NCBI GenBank assembly: GCA_016787645.1
Contig: JAEUUF010000016.1
Coordinates: 62,001-126,000, forward strand
DNA length: 64,000 nt
Reading direction: 5' to 3'
Source: Cyclobacteriaceae bacterium
GTDB lineage: Bacteria; Bacteroidota; Bacteroidia; Cytophagales; Cyclobacteriaceae
Positions within the stretch are counted from its first letter, which is position 1, and every line of letters starts with the position of its first letter. Positions 1-8,267 of the stretch are shown one piece after another. The notes beneath the pieces were generated by a model that saw nothing but the letters and a program-made list of their open reading frames with translations, did not search any database and had not been told where the DNA came from. Both the position numbers and the translations under genes were made by a program.

Positions 1-122
1 CCATCGAGAAAATTTTGGCTGAGGGAACAGGGGCCGACCGGCAGTTAGCGGTATTTGAGCAGACGAAAAGCCTGCCAGCGGTCGTCGATTATATTGTTGA
101 GCAGACGCTGAAGGACTGCTGA
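1..122 (+). CDS. Carboxylate-amine ligase (GCS2/YbdK family), 3' end only
   Basis: The first 122 bases encode the last 39 residues of a protein whose start lies outside the window (codons begin at position 3, TGA at 120-122). The segment GTGADRQLAVFEQT followed by a VVDYIVEQT-like end is the usual C-terminus of glutamate-cysteine ligase family 2 / carboxylate-amine ligases, where the GADRQL stretch sits near the active site. Family members join a carboxylate to an amine using ATP. The next two genes, a glutamine amidotransferase and an ATP-grasp-like protein, are typical partners of such amidoligases in Bacteroidota, which supports the call. The substrate is unknown. Confidence 0.75.
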   Translation, partial: IEKILAEGTGADRQLAVFEQTKSLPAVVDYIVEQTLKDC

Positions 123-167
123 GATGATTGGCCAGGCGCCTGTCATTTCTTTCCAAATAGGGTTAAC

Positions 168-1019
168 TTGCGTTCCCGTTTGAAGCACGCCGACACCATC
201 CGAATCGCCATCCTCGACATGTATGAGGGCACCCCCAACGAAGGAATGCGGGGAATACGGGAGATTATCGAGGAATTCGGTTCAGAAAATCAACTCAACA
301 TACACTACGACATTTTTGATGTCCGCTCGAAGGCGGAGGTTCCTGGGGTCGACTATGACGCATACATTTCCACTGGTGGCCCTGGAAGCCCATTGGACAG
401 CGAGGGCTCTGTATGGGAACAAAAGTATTTTGAGCTGATCGAGAATATCAAGGAGCACAATCGCCAGCATCCTGAAAGCCAGAAACATGTTTTTCTTATT
501 TGTCACTCCTTCCAGGTGTTCTGCCGGTACTACGGCTACGGACTGGTTTCGAAGCGGAAGAGCACTTCGTTCGGTGTGATGCCGGAACACAAAACCGAGG
601 ATGGAAAGCATGAACCGCTTTTGGCGGGATTGAGTGATCCCTTTTGGGCTGTCGATTCCCGCGATTACCAGCTGACGAAACCTAATTTGAAGAAGATGGA
701 GGAAGAAGGAGGGGTTGTCTTGTGTATCGAAAAATACCGGCCGCATGTGGCGCTCGAGCGGGCGGTGATGGCGATCCGCTTCGACGAAGCTTTCTTTGGC
801 ACCCAATTTCATCCCGAAGCCGATGCGGAAGGTATGCGCAAGTATTTGCTCAGGGACGACAAGCGGGAGATCGTAACTGAAAAATTTGGAGAGACGAAAT
901 ATCGCGACATGCTGGAGCATTTGAATGACCCCGACAAGATCATGCTCACGCATAATACCATTCTCCCTGGCTTTCTCACCCGGGCTCTGCGTCACCGGCT
1001 TACCGAAGTAACTTCATGA
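168..1019 (+). CDS. Class I glutamine amidotransferase domain protein
   Basis: This 283-residue protein has a single class I glutamine amidotransferase (GMP-synthase-like) domain. A GGPGSP oxyanion turn lies near residue 70, the presumed nucleophile Cys112 sits in LICHSFQ, and His215/Glu217 lie in QFHPEAD. The nucleophile elbow reads C-H-S-F-Q instead of the usual C-x-G-x-Q, so the pocket may be altered. Such domains release ammonia from glutamine or cleave gamma-glutamyl bonds. The chosen start is a TTG; the next in-frame ATG (LDMYEG) would cut into the first beta strand. The gene lies 45 bases after the carboxylate-amine ligase and overlaps the next gene by four bases, so the three are probably one operon. 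Confidence 0.8.
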   Translation: MRSRLKHADTIRIAILDMYEGTPNEGMRGIREIIEEFGSENQLNIHYDIFDVRSKAEVPGVDYDAYISTGGPGSPLDSEGSVWEQKYFELIENIKEHNRQHPESQKHVFLICHSFQVFCRYYGYGLVSKRKSTSFGVMPEHKTEDGKHEPLLAGLSDPFWAVDSRDYQLTKPNLKKMEEEGGVVLCIEKYRPHVALERAVMAIRFDEAFFGTQFHPEADAEGMRKYLLRDDKREIVTEKFGETKYRDMLEHLNDPDKIMLTHNTILPGFLTRALRHRLTEVTS

Positions 1020-2209
1020 TCCCTTCCGTCCGCCAGGCTTACAACCAGCAATTCTCGGAAGAAAAATACCGCCGCTTTATCGGCGATCTGAACCGCATTT
1101 TCCATCGGGAGATCACCTTTCGCGTGGCGGAGACTCCGGTTTTTGTTGGAAAGGATTTTGAAGCCCAACTGAGAAAGGCAGGTGACGACATTATTGATTT
1201 TCTCGTGCGGCCGGATTTTAAGACAATTACCGAAAAGGCCATTCCTGAAAAGCTTCGCGTACCCAATGAAACGGACCGGTCATTGTTTCTCGCACTGGAT
1301 TTTGGTGTGGTTGATATCAATGGGAAACCGGAACCAAGACTCATTGAGATGCAAGGATTCCCATCGTTGTTTGGATGGCAGGATGTGTTGTCAGCCAAGT
1401 ACCGGGAGCACTTTGCTGTACCGGCGAAAATGCAGAGTCATTTTGGATTGAATTCCGCGGATTACCGTGCGCTGCTGAAGCAGTTGCTGCTGGATAACCA
1501 CGACCCGAACGAGACTATCTTGCTGGAGATTGACCCCATGAAGCAAAACACGGCGGTTGATTTTCTGGCCACGCAGGCGATGACCGGCATCACGCCTGTT
1601 CATATCGGTGACTTGGTGCGTAAAGGAAAGAAACTCTTTTACACTCGTGAGGGCAAAAGCATTGAGGTGAAGCGCATTTACAACCGGGTAATCTTTGACG
1701 AATTGGTGAAGCGCCCTGATCTAATCATGGATTTCAACCTAACCGAAGACGTGGACGTTTCATGGGCCGGTCATCCGAACTGGTTTTTCCGGATCAGCAA
1801 GTACACCATGCCGATGATCCAAAGCCGGTATATCCCTGAATGCAAATTCTTGTCAGACTTCACCCAATATCCCGCGGACCTTGAGAACTATGTTTTGAAG
1901 CCTTTGTTTTCTTTCTCCGGTACCGGCGTAATCTTTCATGTGACCCCCGATGATTTGAAGAATGTTCGTGAGGAAGATCGTTCCAACTTCATGTTGCAGC
2001 GGAAGGTGCAATACCTTCCGGTGGTGGAAGCGCCCGATGGTCATGTGAAAGTGGAAATACGATTGCTTTACCTCTGGGAGCCGGGCGCGCCACGCCCCAG
2101 ACTGGTGACCAACCTGGCCCGGCTCAGCCGGGGTGAAATGATTGGTGTGAAATACAATAAAGACAAAACCTGGGTGGGGGGATCGGTTTGCTTTTTTGAA
2201 GGCAGCTAG
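1016..2209 (+). CDS. ATP-grasp-like protein associated with carboxylate-amine ligase
   Basis: This is a 397-residue soluble protein of a family I recall only as conserved-hypothetical in Bacteroidota. The C-terminal half has features reminiscent of ATP-grasp or glutathionylspermidine-synthetase-like ligases: a FVLKPLFSFSGTG-type glycine-rich loop (here YVLKPLFSFSGTG, about residue 295), then VEIRLLYLW and NLARLSRGEMIGV near the end. The fold assignment is an inference and weak without a profile search. The ATG overlaps the amidotransferase stop (ATGA), so the two are translationally coupled. With the upstream carboxylate-amine ligase it forms a three-gene set likely to make a peptide-like or amide-bonded small molecule. 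Confidence 0.55.
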   Translation: MIPSVRQAYNQQFSEEKYRRFIGDLNRIFHREITFRVAETPVFVGKDFEAQLRKAGDDIIDFLVRPDFKTITEKAIPEKLRVPNETDRSLFLALDFGVVDINGKPEPRLIEMQGFPSLFGWQDVLSAKYREHFAVPAKMQSHFGLNSADYRALLKQLLLDNHDPNETILLEIDPMKQNTAVDFLATQAMTGITPVHIGDLVRKGKKLFYTREGKSIEVKRIYNRVIFDELVKRPDLIMDFNLTEDVDVSWAGHPNWFFRISKYTMPMIQSRYIPECKFLSDFTQYPADLENYVLKPLFSFSGTGVIFHVTPDDLKNVREEDRSNFMLQRKVQYLPVVEAPDGHVKVEIRLLYLWEPGAPRPRLVTNLARLSRGEMIGVKYNKDKTWVGGSVCFFEGS

Positions 2210-2246
2210 ATCATTCCCTGTTGCCCTACAGGTTCAAACAACATAG

Positions 2247-3059
2247 TCAGAGTTGCTTGGCTCGTTCCCAATACTCATTCATTTCCGCCAGTGTCATTTC
2301 GCCCAATTTCTTGCCTTCCTTGGCTGATTCGGTCTCCAGGTATTGGAACCGCTTGATGAATTTCTTATTGGTTCGTTCCAGCGCTTCCTCTGGATCAATG
2401 TTAATGAATCGGGCGTAGTTGACGAGGGAGAACAGCAAGTCTCCAAACTCAGATTGAACACGGGCTATATCCGGCGGTGCACCGGCATCAGGCTGGAATT
2501 CCTTCTTGAACTCGGCCATCTCTTCTTCCACTTTCTGCCACACTTGCTCCTTCTTCTCCCAGTCAAACCCAACGCCGCGGGCCTTGTCCTGGATGCGGAT
2601 GGCCTTGACGAGGGCTGGGAGGGAGGCAGGCACTCCTTCGAGTACGCTTTTGTTTCCTGATTTCAGCTTGATCTTCTCCCAGTTGGCCTTTACCGTTTCT
2701 TCGTCGGTGGCCACGACATCGCCATAGACATGCGGATGTCGTTCGATGAGTTTGTCACAGATGCCGTTCAGCACATCGGCCATGTCAAACTGATTCTTTT
2801 CAGCGGCAATGCGGGCGTAAAATACATTGTGCAACATGAGGTCGCCGAGTTCCTTTTTTACTTCAGGTACATCATTGTCCAGGATCGCGTCGCCGAGTTC
2901 GTAGGTTTCCTCGATTGTAAGGTGGCGCAGTGACTCCCAGGTTTGTTTCTTGTCCCAGGGGCAATTCTCTCGCAGTTCATCCATCACCGTCAGGAGGCGA
3001 TCGAAGGCCTTGAGTTTGGCTTCGCGGTTGGGGTCCGGGGCGGATAGGGGCTTCTTCAT
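2247..3059 (-). CDS. mazG: Nucleoside triphosphate pyrophosphohydrolase MazG
   Basis: This 270-residue protein is full-length for MazG, which hydrolyses (d)NTPs to monophosphates and pyrophosphate and so cleans the nucleotide pool. The N-terminal signature LRENCPWDKKQTWESL is followed by the metal-binding helix IEETYELGDAI, and there is a second MazG-type helix pair in the C-terminal half (EEEMAEFKKEF and the SEFGDLLFSLVNYAR region). The two-domain layout matches E. coli MazG. It is convergent with the preceding operon, with 37 bases between stops and no clear terminator. Confidence 0.95.
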   Translation of the reverse strand: MKKPLSAPDPNREAKLKAFDRLLTVMDELRENCPWDKKQTWESLRHLTIEETYELGDAILDNDVPEVKKELGDLMLHNVFYARIAAEKNQFDMADVLNGICDKLIERHPHVYGDVVATDEETVKANWEKIKLKSGNKSVLEGVPASLPALVKAIRIQDKARGVGFDWEKKEQVWQKVEEEMAEFKKEFQPDAGAPPDIARVQSEFGDLLFSLVNYARFINIDPEEALERTNKKFIKRFQYLETESAKEGKKLGEMTLAEMNEYWERAKQL

Positions 3060-3097
3060 AATGGGAAACTTAGTGGGCGCAGCGACTGTTTTTACAG

Positions 3098-3105
3098 TAA
3101 CTTTG
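3098..3105 (+). promoter_or_regulatory. Candidate -7 box (TAACTTTG) for the small membrane protein gene
   Basis: TAACTTTG matches the Bacteroidota -7 consensus TAnnTTTG exactly and lies 48 bases upstream of the ATG at 3154. No TTTG is present at the usual 19-21 bp upstream, so the assignment rests on the -7 element alone. Confidence 0.4.
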
Positions 3106-3153
3106 AGCCCAAGTTCCGGTTAGTACTTCGGCATTCCAAATAGAAGCATAGCC

Positions 3154-3405
3154 ATGATGACGTTCCTGTTTGCCCTCGGTGTTTTCGCCCTCTTTTTCGC
3201 CCTGATGTCGGTGCGCCTGTTTTTCGTCAAGAACGGCGAGTTTCGCGGCACCTGCGCGACACAGAGCCCGTTCCTTGCCAAGGAGGGGATTGTTTGTGGC
3301 TATTGTGGAAAGACAATCGGGGAAGGTGAATCGTGTCCTAACGCAGACAAGCAGGACCCCATGCTCACACCACTGCCCGAAGTAAGTTTAAAGTCAAAGG
3401 TCTAA
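3154..3405 (+). CDS. Small membrane protein with cysteine motif
   Basis: This is an 83-residue protein with one N-terminal transmembrane segment (about residues 3-26, ending at LFFVKNG) followed by a cytoplasmic or periplasmic tail carrying four cysteines, including a CGYCGK knuckle (two Cys three residues apart) and a later SCPNADK. It resembles small one-pass membrane or secreted proteins with Cys clusters that are common in Bacteroidota; the function is unknown. The tail could bind zinc or form a disulfide. It stands alone, divergent from mazG and upstream of glmM with about 105 bases of repeat-rich DNA between. Confidence 0.6.
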   Translation: MMTFLFALGVFALFFALMSVRLFFVKNGEFRGTCATQSPFLAKEGIVCGYCGKTIGEGESCPNADKQDPMLTPLPEVSLKSKV

Positions 3406-3488
3406 AGTTTAGGGTTAATACAGGATGATGTCGAGGGGATCAACCTTAGGTTTTCGACATTAAACCTTAAACCTAAACCCCTACCTTG
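3396..3488. repeat. Imperfect nested inverted repeat, intergenic
   Basis: An inner perfect 7-bp inverted repeat (ATGTCGA at 3428-3434, TCGACAT at 3454-3460) is flanked by A+T-rich arms of the form CTAAAGTTTAGGGTTAA (left) and TTAAACCTTAAACCTAAACCC (right) that are roughly complementary. The left arm overlaps the stop of the upstream gene. It may be an RNA hairpin/terminator or a copy of a dispersed intergenic repeat; only one copy is in this window. Confidence 0.45.
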
Positions 3489-3510
3489 TTGCTGAATTTA
3501 CAGATTTGCT

Positions 3511-4902
3511 GTGACCCTCATTAAATCTATCTCCGGCATCCGCGGCACCATCGGTGGTTCACCTGGCGATGCACTTACCCCGGTTGACATTGTAAAATAC
3601 GCTGCCGCCTTTGGCACCTGGATAGTTTCCCGCAAGGGGAAAAAAGTGGTCATCGGACGTGATGCCCGCATCTCAGGAGAGATGGTCACCACATTGGTCA
3701 GTGCAACCTTGCAAGGCTTGGGCCTGGATGTCATTGACCTGGGTCTCTCCACCACACCCACGGTGGAGATCGCCGTGCCGCGCGAGAAGGCCGGGGGAGG
3801 AATTATCCTGACGGCCAGCCATAATCCCATCCAGTGGAATGCACTGAAGTTACTGAATGAAAAGGGAGAATTTATTTCCGCTGCCGATGGCCAGGAAGTA
3901 TTGGCGATTGCCGCCGCCGAAAAATTTCAGTTCGCGGAAGTGCTGAAACTGGGCTGCTACACCCGACGAGACGACTATATCAAGAAACACATTGATCTCA
4001 TCATCCGTCACAAGCTGGTGGATGTGAAAGCAATCCGCAAGGCCAAATTCAGTGTGGTGGTGGATGCCGTGAACTCAACCGGAGGTATTGCTGTGCCCGA
4101 GTTGTTGAAGGCTCTCGGCGTTTCAAAAGTTAAGAAGCTCTATTGCGAACCAACCGGCAAGTTCGTTCATAACCCGGAGCCATTGCCGGAAAACATCGTG
4201 ACGATCTGCAAGGAAGTAAAGAAAGGCAAACACGATCTTGGCATTGTGGTTGATCCTGATGTTGATCGCCTTGCCCTGGTTCAGGAGGACGGCAAACCGT
4301 TCGGCGAAGAGTATACCCTAGTTGCTATCGCAGATTATGTATTGAGTCGCAAGAAAGGTAACACGGTTTCCAACCTGTCATCCACCCGGGCGCTTCGGGA
4401 TGTGACAGAAAGAGCAGGAGGCAAGTACACTGCTGCTGCCGTTGGTGAAGTGAACGTGGTCATTGCCATGAAAGAGACCAAAGCTGTTATCGGCGGTGAG
4501 GGCAACGGCGGCATCATTGTTCCCGATCTCCATTATGGCCGCGACGCCCTGATCGGAATTGCGTTGTTTCTTACGCACCTTGCCCGTAGCGGGAAAACTG
4601 CGTCCGAATTAAGAAGGAGCTACCCGCCCTATTTCATTTCGAAAAACAAAATCGAACTCACCGCCGGCATCAACGTCGATAAAGTCCTTGATACCGTACG
4701 GGGAAAATATAGTGCAGAGCGGATAAGTACGGTAGATGGTGTGAAGATTGATTTTGAAAAAGAGAAGGAATGGGTTCATCTCCGGAAGTCCAACACAGAA
4801 CCCATCATTCGGATTTACGCTGAATCGCGGGATGAAGCGAAAGCGGATGCGCTGGCCAAGCGAATTATCCGTGACATCGAGGCGCTGATAACATCCGTGT
4901 AA
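3511..4902 (+). CDS. glmM: Phosphoglucosamine mutase / phosphomannomutase
   Basis: This 463-residue alpha-D-phosphohexomutase family protein converts glucosamine-6-phosphate to glucosamine-1-phosphate for peptidoglycan and LPS precursors; a phosphomannomutase activity cannot be excluded. The phosphoserine loop is TASHNP (Ser103), the metal loop is DPDVDRLA, the sugar-binding loop is GEGNGG, and the C-terminal phosphate-binding motif is RKSNTEPIIRIY. All four domains are present and the length is normal. The start is GTG at 3511, giving MTLIKSISGIRGT; the SGIRG motif is always within the first residues in this family. Confidence 0.9.
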   Translation: MTLIKSISGIRGTIGGSPGDALTPVDIVKYAAAFGTWIVSRKGKKVVIGRDARISGEMVTTLVSATLQGLGLDVIDLGLSTTPTVEIAVPREKAGGGIILTASHNPIQWNALKLLNEKGEFISAADGQEVLAIAAAEKFQFAEVLKLGCYTRRDDYIKKHIDLIIRHKLVDVKAIRKAKFSVVVDAVNSTGGIAVPELLKALGVSKVKKLYCEPTGKFVHNPEPLPENIVTICKEVKKGKHDLGIVVDPDVDRLALVQEDGKPFGEEYTLVAIADYVLSRKKGNTVSNLSSTRALRDVTERAGGKYTAAAVGEVNVVIAMKETKAVIGGEGNGGIIVPDLHYGRDALIGIALFLTHLARSGKTASELRRSYPPYFISKNKIELTAGINVDKVLDTVRGKYSAERISTVDGVKIDFEKEKEWVHLRKSNTEPIIRIYAESRDEAKADALAKRIIRDIEALITSV

Positions 4903-4972
4903 ATCCGCGCCATCCGTAGCAACCAATAATCGCCGGGATATGCGGGATGACCACCTATTTTGGGGTTATTCG

Positions 4973-4980
4973 TACTTTTG
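4973..4980 (+). promoter_or_regulatory. -7 box TACTTTTG just before the cysteine desulfurase start
   Basis: An exact TAnnTTTG match ends only five bases before the ATG at 4986, so transcription from it would give a leaderless or nearly leaderless mRNA. This also argues for the 4986 start rather than an upstream one. The TTTTG at 4958-4962 is only 10 bp away and cannot be its -33 element. Confidence 0.55.
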
Positions 4981-4985
4981 CAGTC

Positions 4986-6125
4986 ATGCGCGTTTATCTT
5001 GACAACGCGGCCACCACGCCGCTCGATCCCGAAGTATTTGAGGCGATGAAACCGTTCATGCTGGAGGATTTTGGCAATCCCTCTTCCACACATGCCCATG
5101 GAAGGAAGGTAAGGGCCGCGATCGAATCATCGCGCAAGAAAATAGCGGAACTGCTCAATTGCACCCCGGGCGAGATCATCTTCACGTCTGGCGGCACCGA
5201 GGCAGACAATACCTTGATCATTAGCGGCATCCACACGTATGGACTGAAGCATGCCATCACTTCGCCCATAGAACACCATGCCGTCAAGCATACCCTGGAG
5301 GTAATGCAAAAGGAGGAAGGGATACAACTTCATTACGTAAGACTTGATGAGAAGGGCCACGTTGACCTGAATCACCTCGAGCAGTTGTTAAAAGAACACC
5401 CGAAGGCGATCATCTCACTGATGCACGCTAATAACGAAATTGGGAACCTCCTTGACATCAAGCGCGTGGGCGAACTGGCGAAATCCTACGACGCCTTCTT
5501 TCAGTCAGACACAGTACAGACGATGGGTCACTACCGCCACAACATGAAAGAACTCTATGTGTGCGGGATGACTGCGGGTGCACACAAGTTTCACGGGCCG
5601 AAGGGTGTAGGGTTTATGTACATCCAAAAAGACCATAAGATTGGTCAGTTCATCCATGGCGGAGCACAGGAGCGCAATATGCGCGGGGGAACGGAAAATG
5701 TTACCGGGATCATCGGGATGGCCAAAGCGCTGGAGATTGCTTACCGGGACATGGTTGCTCATGAGCGCCATATCCGTGGACTAAAAGCCCGGATGATAGA
5801 AAAGCTGAAGGAGAATATCCCCGGTATTTCATTTCATGGCGATTCTGAAAACCTCGACCGAAGCTTGTATACGGTACTAAATGTGTCGGTCCCGGAATCG
5901 GATGAGAACGACATGCTGCTGTTCAACCTTGACCTTCATGGCATATCGGCGTCGGGTGGCAGTGCCTGCAGCAGCGGTGCTTCAACAGGATCACATGTGC
6001 TTGCTGCGCTTTACCCGGAATCAAAGCGGGGCGCTGTTCGGTTTTCGTTCAGCAAATACAACACTACAGAGGAAATCGATTTTGCCGTAGGTAAGCTCAT
6101 GGAAATCTGCCGCGTGCCGGTATAA
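4986..6125 (+). CDS. Cysteine desulfurase (NifS/IscS class V aminotransferase)
   Basis: A 379-residue PLP enzyme that takes sulfur from cysteine to form a persulfide for Fe-S clusters, thiolated tRNA or other sulfur transfer. Visible motifs are YLDNAATTPLD at the N-terminus, TSGGTEADN for phosphate contact, the PLP lysine region AHKFHGPKGVGF, and the catalytic-cysteine loop GGSACSSGAS. The start is ATG 4986, directly before the RVYLDNAATT motif; the longer reading frame from 4947 adds 13 unconserved residues and includes the promoter box. The next gene follows after one base, suggesting an operon with the DUF2520 protein. No iscU or suf partner is nearby. Confidence 0.92.
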   Translation: MRVYLDNAATTPLDPEVFEAMKPFMLEDFGNPSSTHAHGRKVRAAIESSRKKIAELLNCTPGEIIFTSGGTEADNTLIISGIHTYGLKHAITSPIEHHAVKHTLEVMQKEEGIQLHYVRLDEKGHVDLNHLEQLLKEHPKAIISLMHANNEIGNLLDIKRVGELAKSYDAFFQSDTVQTMGHYRHNMKELYVCGMTAGAHKFHGPKGVGFMYIQKDHKIGQFIHGGAQERNMRGGTENVTGIIGMAKALEIAYRDMVAHERHIRGLKARMIEKLKENIPGISFHGDSENLDRSLYTVLNVSVPESDENDMLLFNLDLHGISASGGSACSSGASTGSHVLAALYPESKRGAVRFSFSKYNTTEEIDFAVGKLMEICRVPV

Positions 6126-6126
6126 C

Positions 6127-6912
6127 ATGGATGTTTCCTTCATCGGCTCCGGCCAATTGGCTTGGCACCTCGCCCCCGCGCTCGATAATGCGGGTTACGT
6201 GGTAAGGGAAGTCTACAGCCGCAATCCACGCCACGCCGAGGCGCTTACTGAGCGCCTCTACCAGGCCGATGTGAAAGCCTCACTCGATTTCTCTACAAGC
6301 AAATCCCGCGTGTTTATCATCGCGACCTCTGATGATGCCATCGACCAGGTGGCGATGGATATGGTGTTGCCCGAAGAGGCGACCCTGGTTCACTGTTCGG
6401 GCAGTCAGCCGCTCAGCTTGTTGCAATACGCGGCGGCTCAGAACATAGGCGTATTCTTTCCCCTGCAAACCTTCAGCAAGTCGAAACGGGTTGACTTTAA
6501 GACGGTGCCCGTGTTTGTGGAGAGCGGCAATGACGAGGGCGAACGAATCTTGATGACCATGGCCCGTGCCATCAGTCAGAAGGTGAAGAAGATTACCTCC
6601 GAGGAAAGAAAGGCACTTCATGTGGCTGCCGTGTTTGCGTCTCATTTTCCGAATCATTTGCTGGCCATCGCGAAGAGCATCCTGAAAGCTAATAGTCTCG
6701 ACTTTGAACTGCTGAAGCCGTTGATCCAGGAAACCGTTAACAAAAGCCTTTCGGTTGGTCCCGAGCAGGCACAGACCGGGCCTGCCGCGCACAGCGAGCT
6801 CGAAGTGTTGGACCGGCACCTTGAATTTCTGCAGGAGGATGAAAAAATTGCGGAGATTTACCGGGTCATCAGCCAGCACATTATTGATACATACGGAACC
6901 CCGGAAGACTAA
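6127..6912 (+). CDS. Rossmann-like / DUF2520 domain protein
   Basis: A 261-residue protein starting [19 protein letters not shown], a dinucleotide-binding beta-alpha-beta with a GSGQLA variant of GxGxxG, followed by a DUF2520 helical domain (from about residue 130, including [13 protein letters not shown]). The architecture resembles NADP-binding oxidoreductases of the ketopantoate/6-phosphogluconate dehydrogenase kind; the substrate is not known. It is one base after the cysteine desulfurase stop. Confidence 0.8.
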   Translation: MDVSFIGSGQLAWHLAPALDNAGYVVREVYSRNPRHAEALTERLYQADVKASLDFSTSKSRVFIIATSDDAIDQVAMDMVLPEEATLVHCSGSQPLSLLQYAAAQNIGVFFPLQTFSKSKRVDFKTVPVFVESGNDEGERILMTMARAISQKVKKITSEERKALHVAAVFASHFPNHLLAIAKSILKANSLDFELLKPLIQETVNKSLSVGPEQAQTGPAAHSELEVLDRHLEFLQEDEKIAEIYRVISQHIIDTYGTPED

Positions 6913-6925
6913 ATGGATTGAAGCC

Positions 6926-7678
6926 ATGAATTACATCAGGAGCATTTCTTTGATTTTCTTCGTGACCCTTTGGACGCCTATTCATGCCCAGGATGAATGG
7001 CGCGAGAAACTGGATTCAAAATCAACCGAACTTTGGCAACCAGTGCCGCCGGTGATCACACCGGGTAGTGTTGTTGGGCAGCCACCGTCCGATGCCATCA
7101 TCCTCTTCGATGGCAAGGACCTCAGCCAGTGGACAGCCACCAAAGGAGGAGATCCGAAATGGCTAGTGAATGATGGCGCGATGACTGTTCAGCGCGGCGC
7201 CAGCAGTATCAAATCCAGGAAAGTCTTTGGCGATATTCAGCTTCACCTGGAGTGGCGCACTCCGACGGAAATCAAGCGGAATGGGCAGGAGCGGGGCAAC
7301 AGCGGGGTATACCTCCAGGAGCGATATGAAGTCCAGGTGCTGGATAGTTACGAAAACCAGACCTACTCGAACGGCCAGGCCGGCGCGCTGTATAAACAGG
7401 AAATCCCGATGGTGAATGCGAGCCGAAAGCCAGGAGAGTGGCAGAGCTACGACATTATCTTCACCGCGCCAAGGTTCAGCGATAAAGGTACCGTGGTTAC
7501 CCCCGCCTATGTTACTGTATTTCACAACGGGGTGTTGATCCACAACCATGTAGCGCTCAAAGGCCCTACGCAGAACCAGGGGTTTCCGGTGTATGAGGTA
7601 CATGGCAAAGCCTCCATCCTTTTACAGGATCATGGCGACCCGGTGAGTTACCGGAACATCTGGGTTCGGGAGTTATAA
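6926..7678 (+). CDS. Secreted DUF1080 (3-keto-disaccharide hydrolase-like) protein
   Basis: A 250-residue exported protein. Residues 1-20 form a signal peptide ([12 protein letters not shown], cleavage after HAQ). The rest is a DUF1080 jelly-roll domain, beginning at the [12 protein letters not shown] motif and ending [14 protein letters not shown]. This domain is found in secreted sugar-active proteins, including 3-keto-disaccharide hydrolases and LamG-like lectins, so a glycan-related role in the periplasm or outside is likely. The ATG at 6926 is chosen because it begins the signal peptide; the frame extends upstream only as overlap with the previous gene. It follows the DUF2520 gene by 13 bases. 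Confidence 0.82.
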   Translation: MNYIRSISLIFFVTLWTPIHAQDEWREKLDSKSTELWQPVPPVITPGSVVGQPPSDAIILFDGKDLSQWTATKGGDPKWLVNDGAMTVQRGASSIKSRKVFGDIQLHLEWRTPTEIKRNGQERGNSGVYLQERYEVQVLDSYENQTYSNGQAGALYKQEIPMVNASRKPGEWQSYDIIFTAPRFSDKGTVVTPAYVTVFHNGVLIHNHVALKGPTQNQGFPVYEVHGKASILLQDHGDPVSYRNIWVREL

Positions 7679-7700
7679 CCCGGCATTAATTCCGGGGCAA

Positions 7701-7728
7701 GAAAAAAGGCCAGGAATTGTCCTGGCCT
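7701..7728 (-). terminator. Intrinsic terminator of the DUF1573 gene
   Basis: A perfect 9-bp stem (AGGCCAGGA 7707-7715, TCCTGGCCT 7720-7728, loop ATTG) is followed on the minus strand by a T6 run. It terminates the minus-strand gene ending at 7776; for the plus-strand gene ending at 7678 it lacks a T tract but may also act as a barrier. Confidence 0.85.
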
Positions 7729-7775
7729 CTCATTCGCGTCAGGCTAAGCTAATGTAAAGCCTGCAAAAAAATCTC

Positions 7776-8189
7776 TTAATTATTCGGTGTGTTCGCCATC
7801 ACCTCGCCGCGGATGCGGAGCATGATGACACCATTTTCTACGTTAGCAGTAACGGTCACCGATTTGTCAAATGCGCCGGGAGCGGCAGCATTGAACGTTG
7901 CTTTCACAAATCCGGAGCCACCGGGAGGAATCGGGTCTTTGGTCCAGGAAGGCACCGTGCAACCGCAGCTAGGTTGCGCATTGGTGATGATCATGGGCAC
8001 TTTGCCCTTGTTGACGAACACAAATTCGTGTGTAACCGGAACACCTTGTTTGATCTTGCCAAAATCGTGCGTGGGGTTGTCCACGGTAGCCACTGCATAA
8101 TCAGCGGAAGATTGGCTCGCTGCGGCAGCCTGGGCGAATGTCACCTGGGCGGCCAGAACAAAAGCGGCAAGGAACAGTAGTTTTTTCAT
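7776..8189 (-). CDS. Exported DUF1573 domain protein
   Basis: A 137-residue protein with a clear signal peptide (MKKLLFLAAFVLAAQVTFAQA) and one DUF1573 immunoglobulin-like domain: the conserved THDFGKIKQG opening, the NAQPSCGCTVP motif with two cysteines, and the PIPPGGSGFV turn. DUF1573 proteins are abundant periplasmic or surface proteins in Bacteroidota with no settled function. It is a single-gene unit with its own promoter and terminator, divergent from two-component system 1. Confidence 0.85.
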   Translation of the reverse strand: MKKLLFLAAFVLAAQVTFAQAAAASQSSADYAVATVDNPTHDFGKIKQGVPVTHEFVFVNKGKVPMIITNAQPSCGCTVPSWTKDPIPPGGSGFVKATFNAAAPGAFDKSVTVTANVENGVIMLRIRGEVMANTPNN

Positions 8190-8208
8190 GTCGTGTGTTT
8201 TAGAGGTT

Positions 8209-8240
8209 TAAAATTAGGTGGTCTGTGTGATCGGTACAAA
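8209..8240 (-). promoter_or_regulatory. Promoter of the DUF1573 gene (TTTG-N20-TAATTTTA)
   Basis: On the minus strand TTTG (complement of 8237-8240) is followed after 20 bp by TAATTTTA (complement of 8209-8216), one mismatch from TAnnTTTG, 19 bases before the ATG. Spacing is typical of Bacteroidota sigma-ABfr promoters. Confidence 0.65.
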
Positions 8241-8267
8241 CATCGCATCAAATCCCACGCCAGCCTG

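Noticed and set aside
282-995. A 237-codon open frame antisense to the glutamine amidotransferase gene
   Set aside because: It lies entirely opposite a gene with clear family motifs and has no recognisable domain; it is a by-product of codon bias.
4958-4962. TTTTG as the -33 element of the cysteine desulfurase promoter
   Set aside because: Only 10 bp from the -7 box, half the required spacing.
6755-6925. N-terminal extension of the DUF1080 protein
   Set aside because: It overlaps the DUF2520 gene and would bury the signal peptide.
6280-6927. A 215-codon antisense frame opposite the DUF2520 gene
   Set aside because: Complete overlap with a real gene and no protein-like composition or motif.
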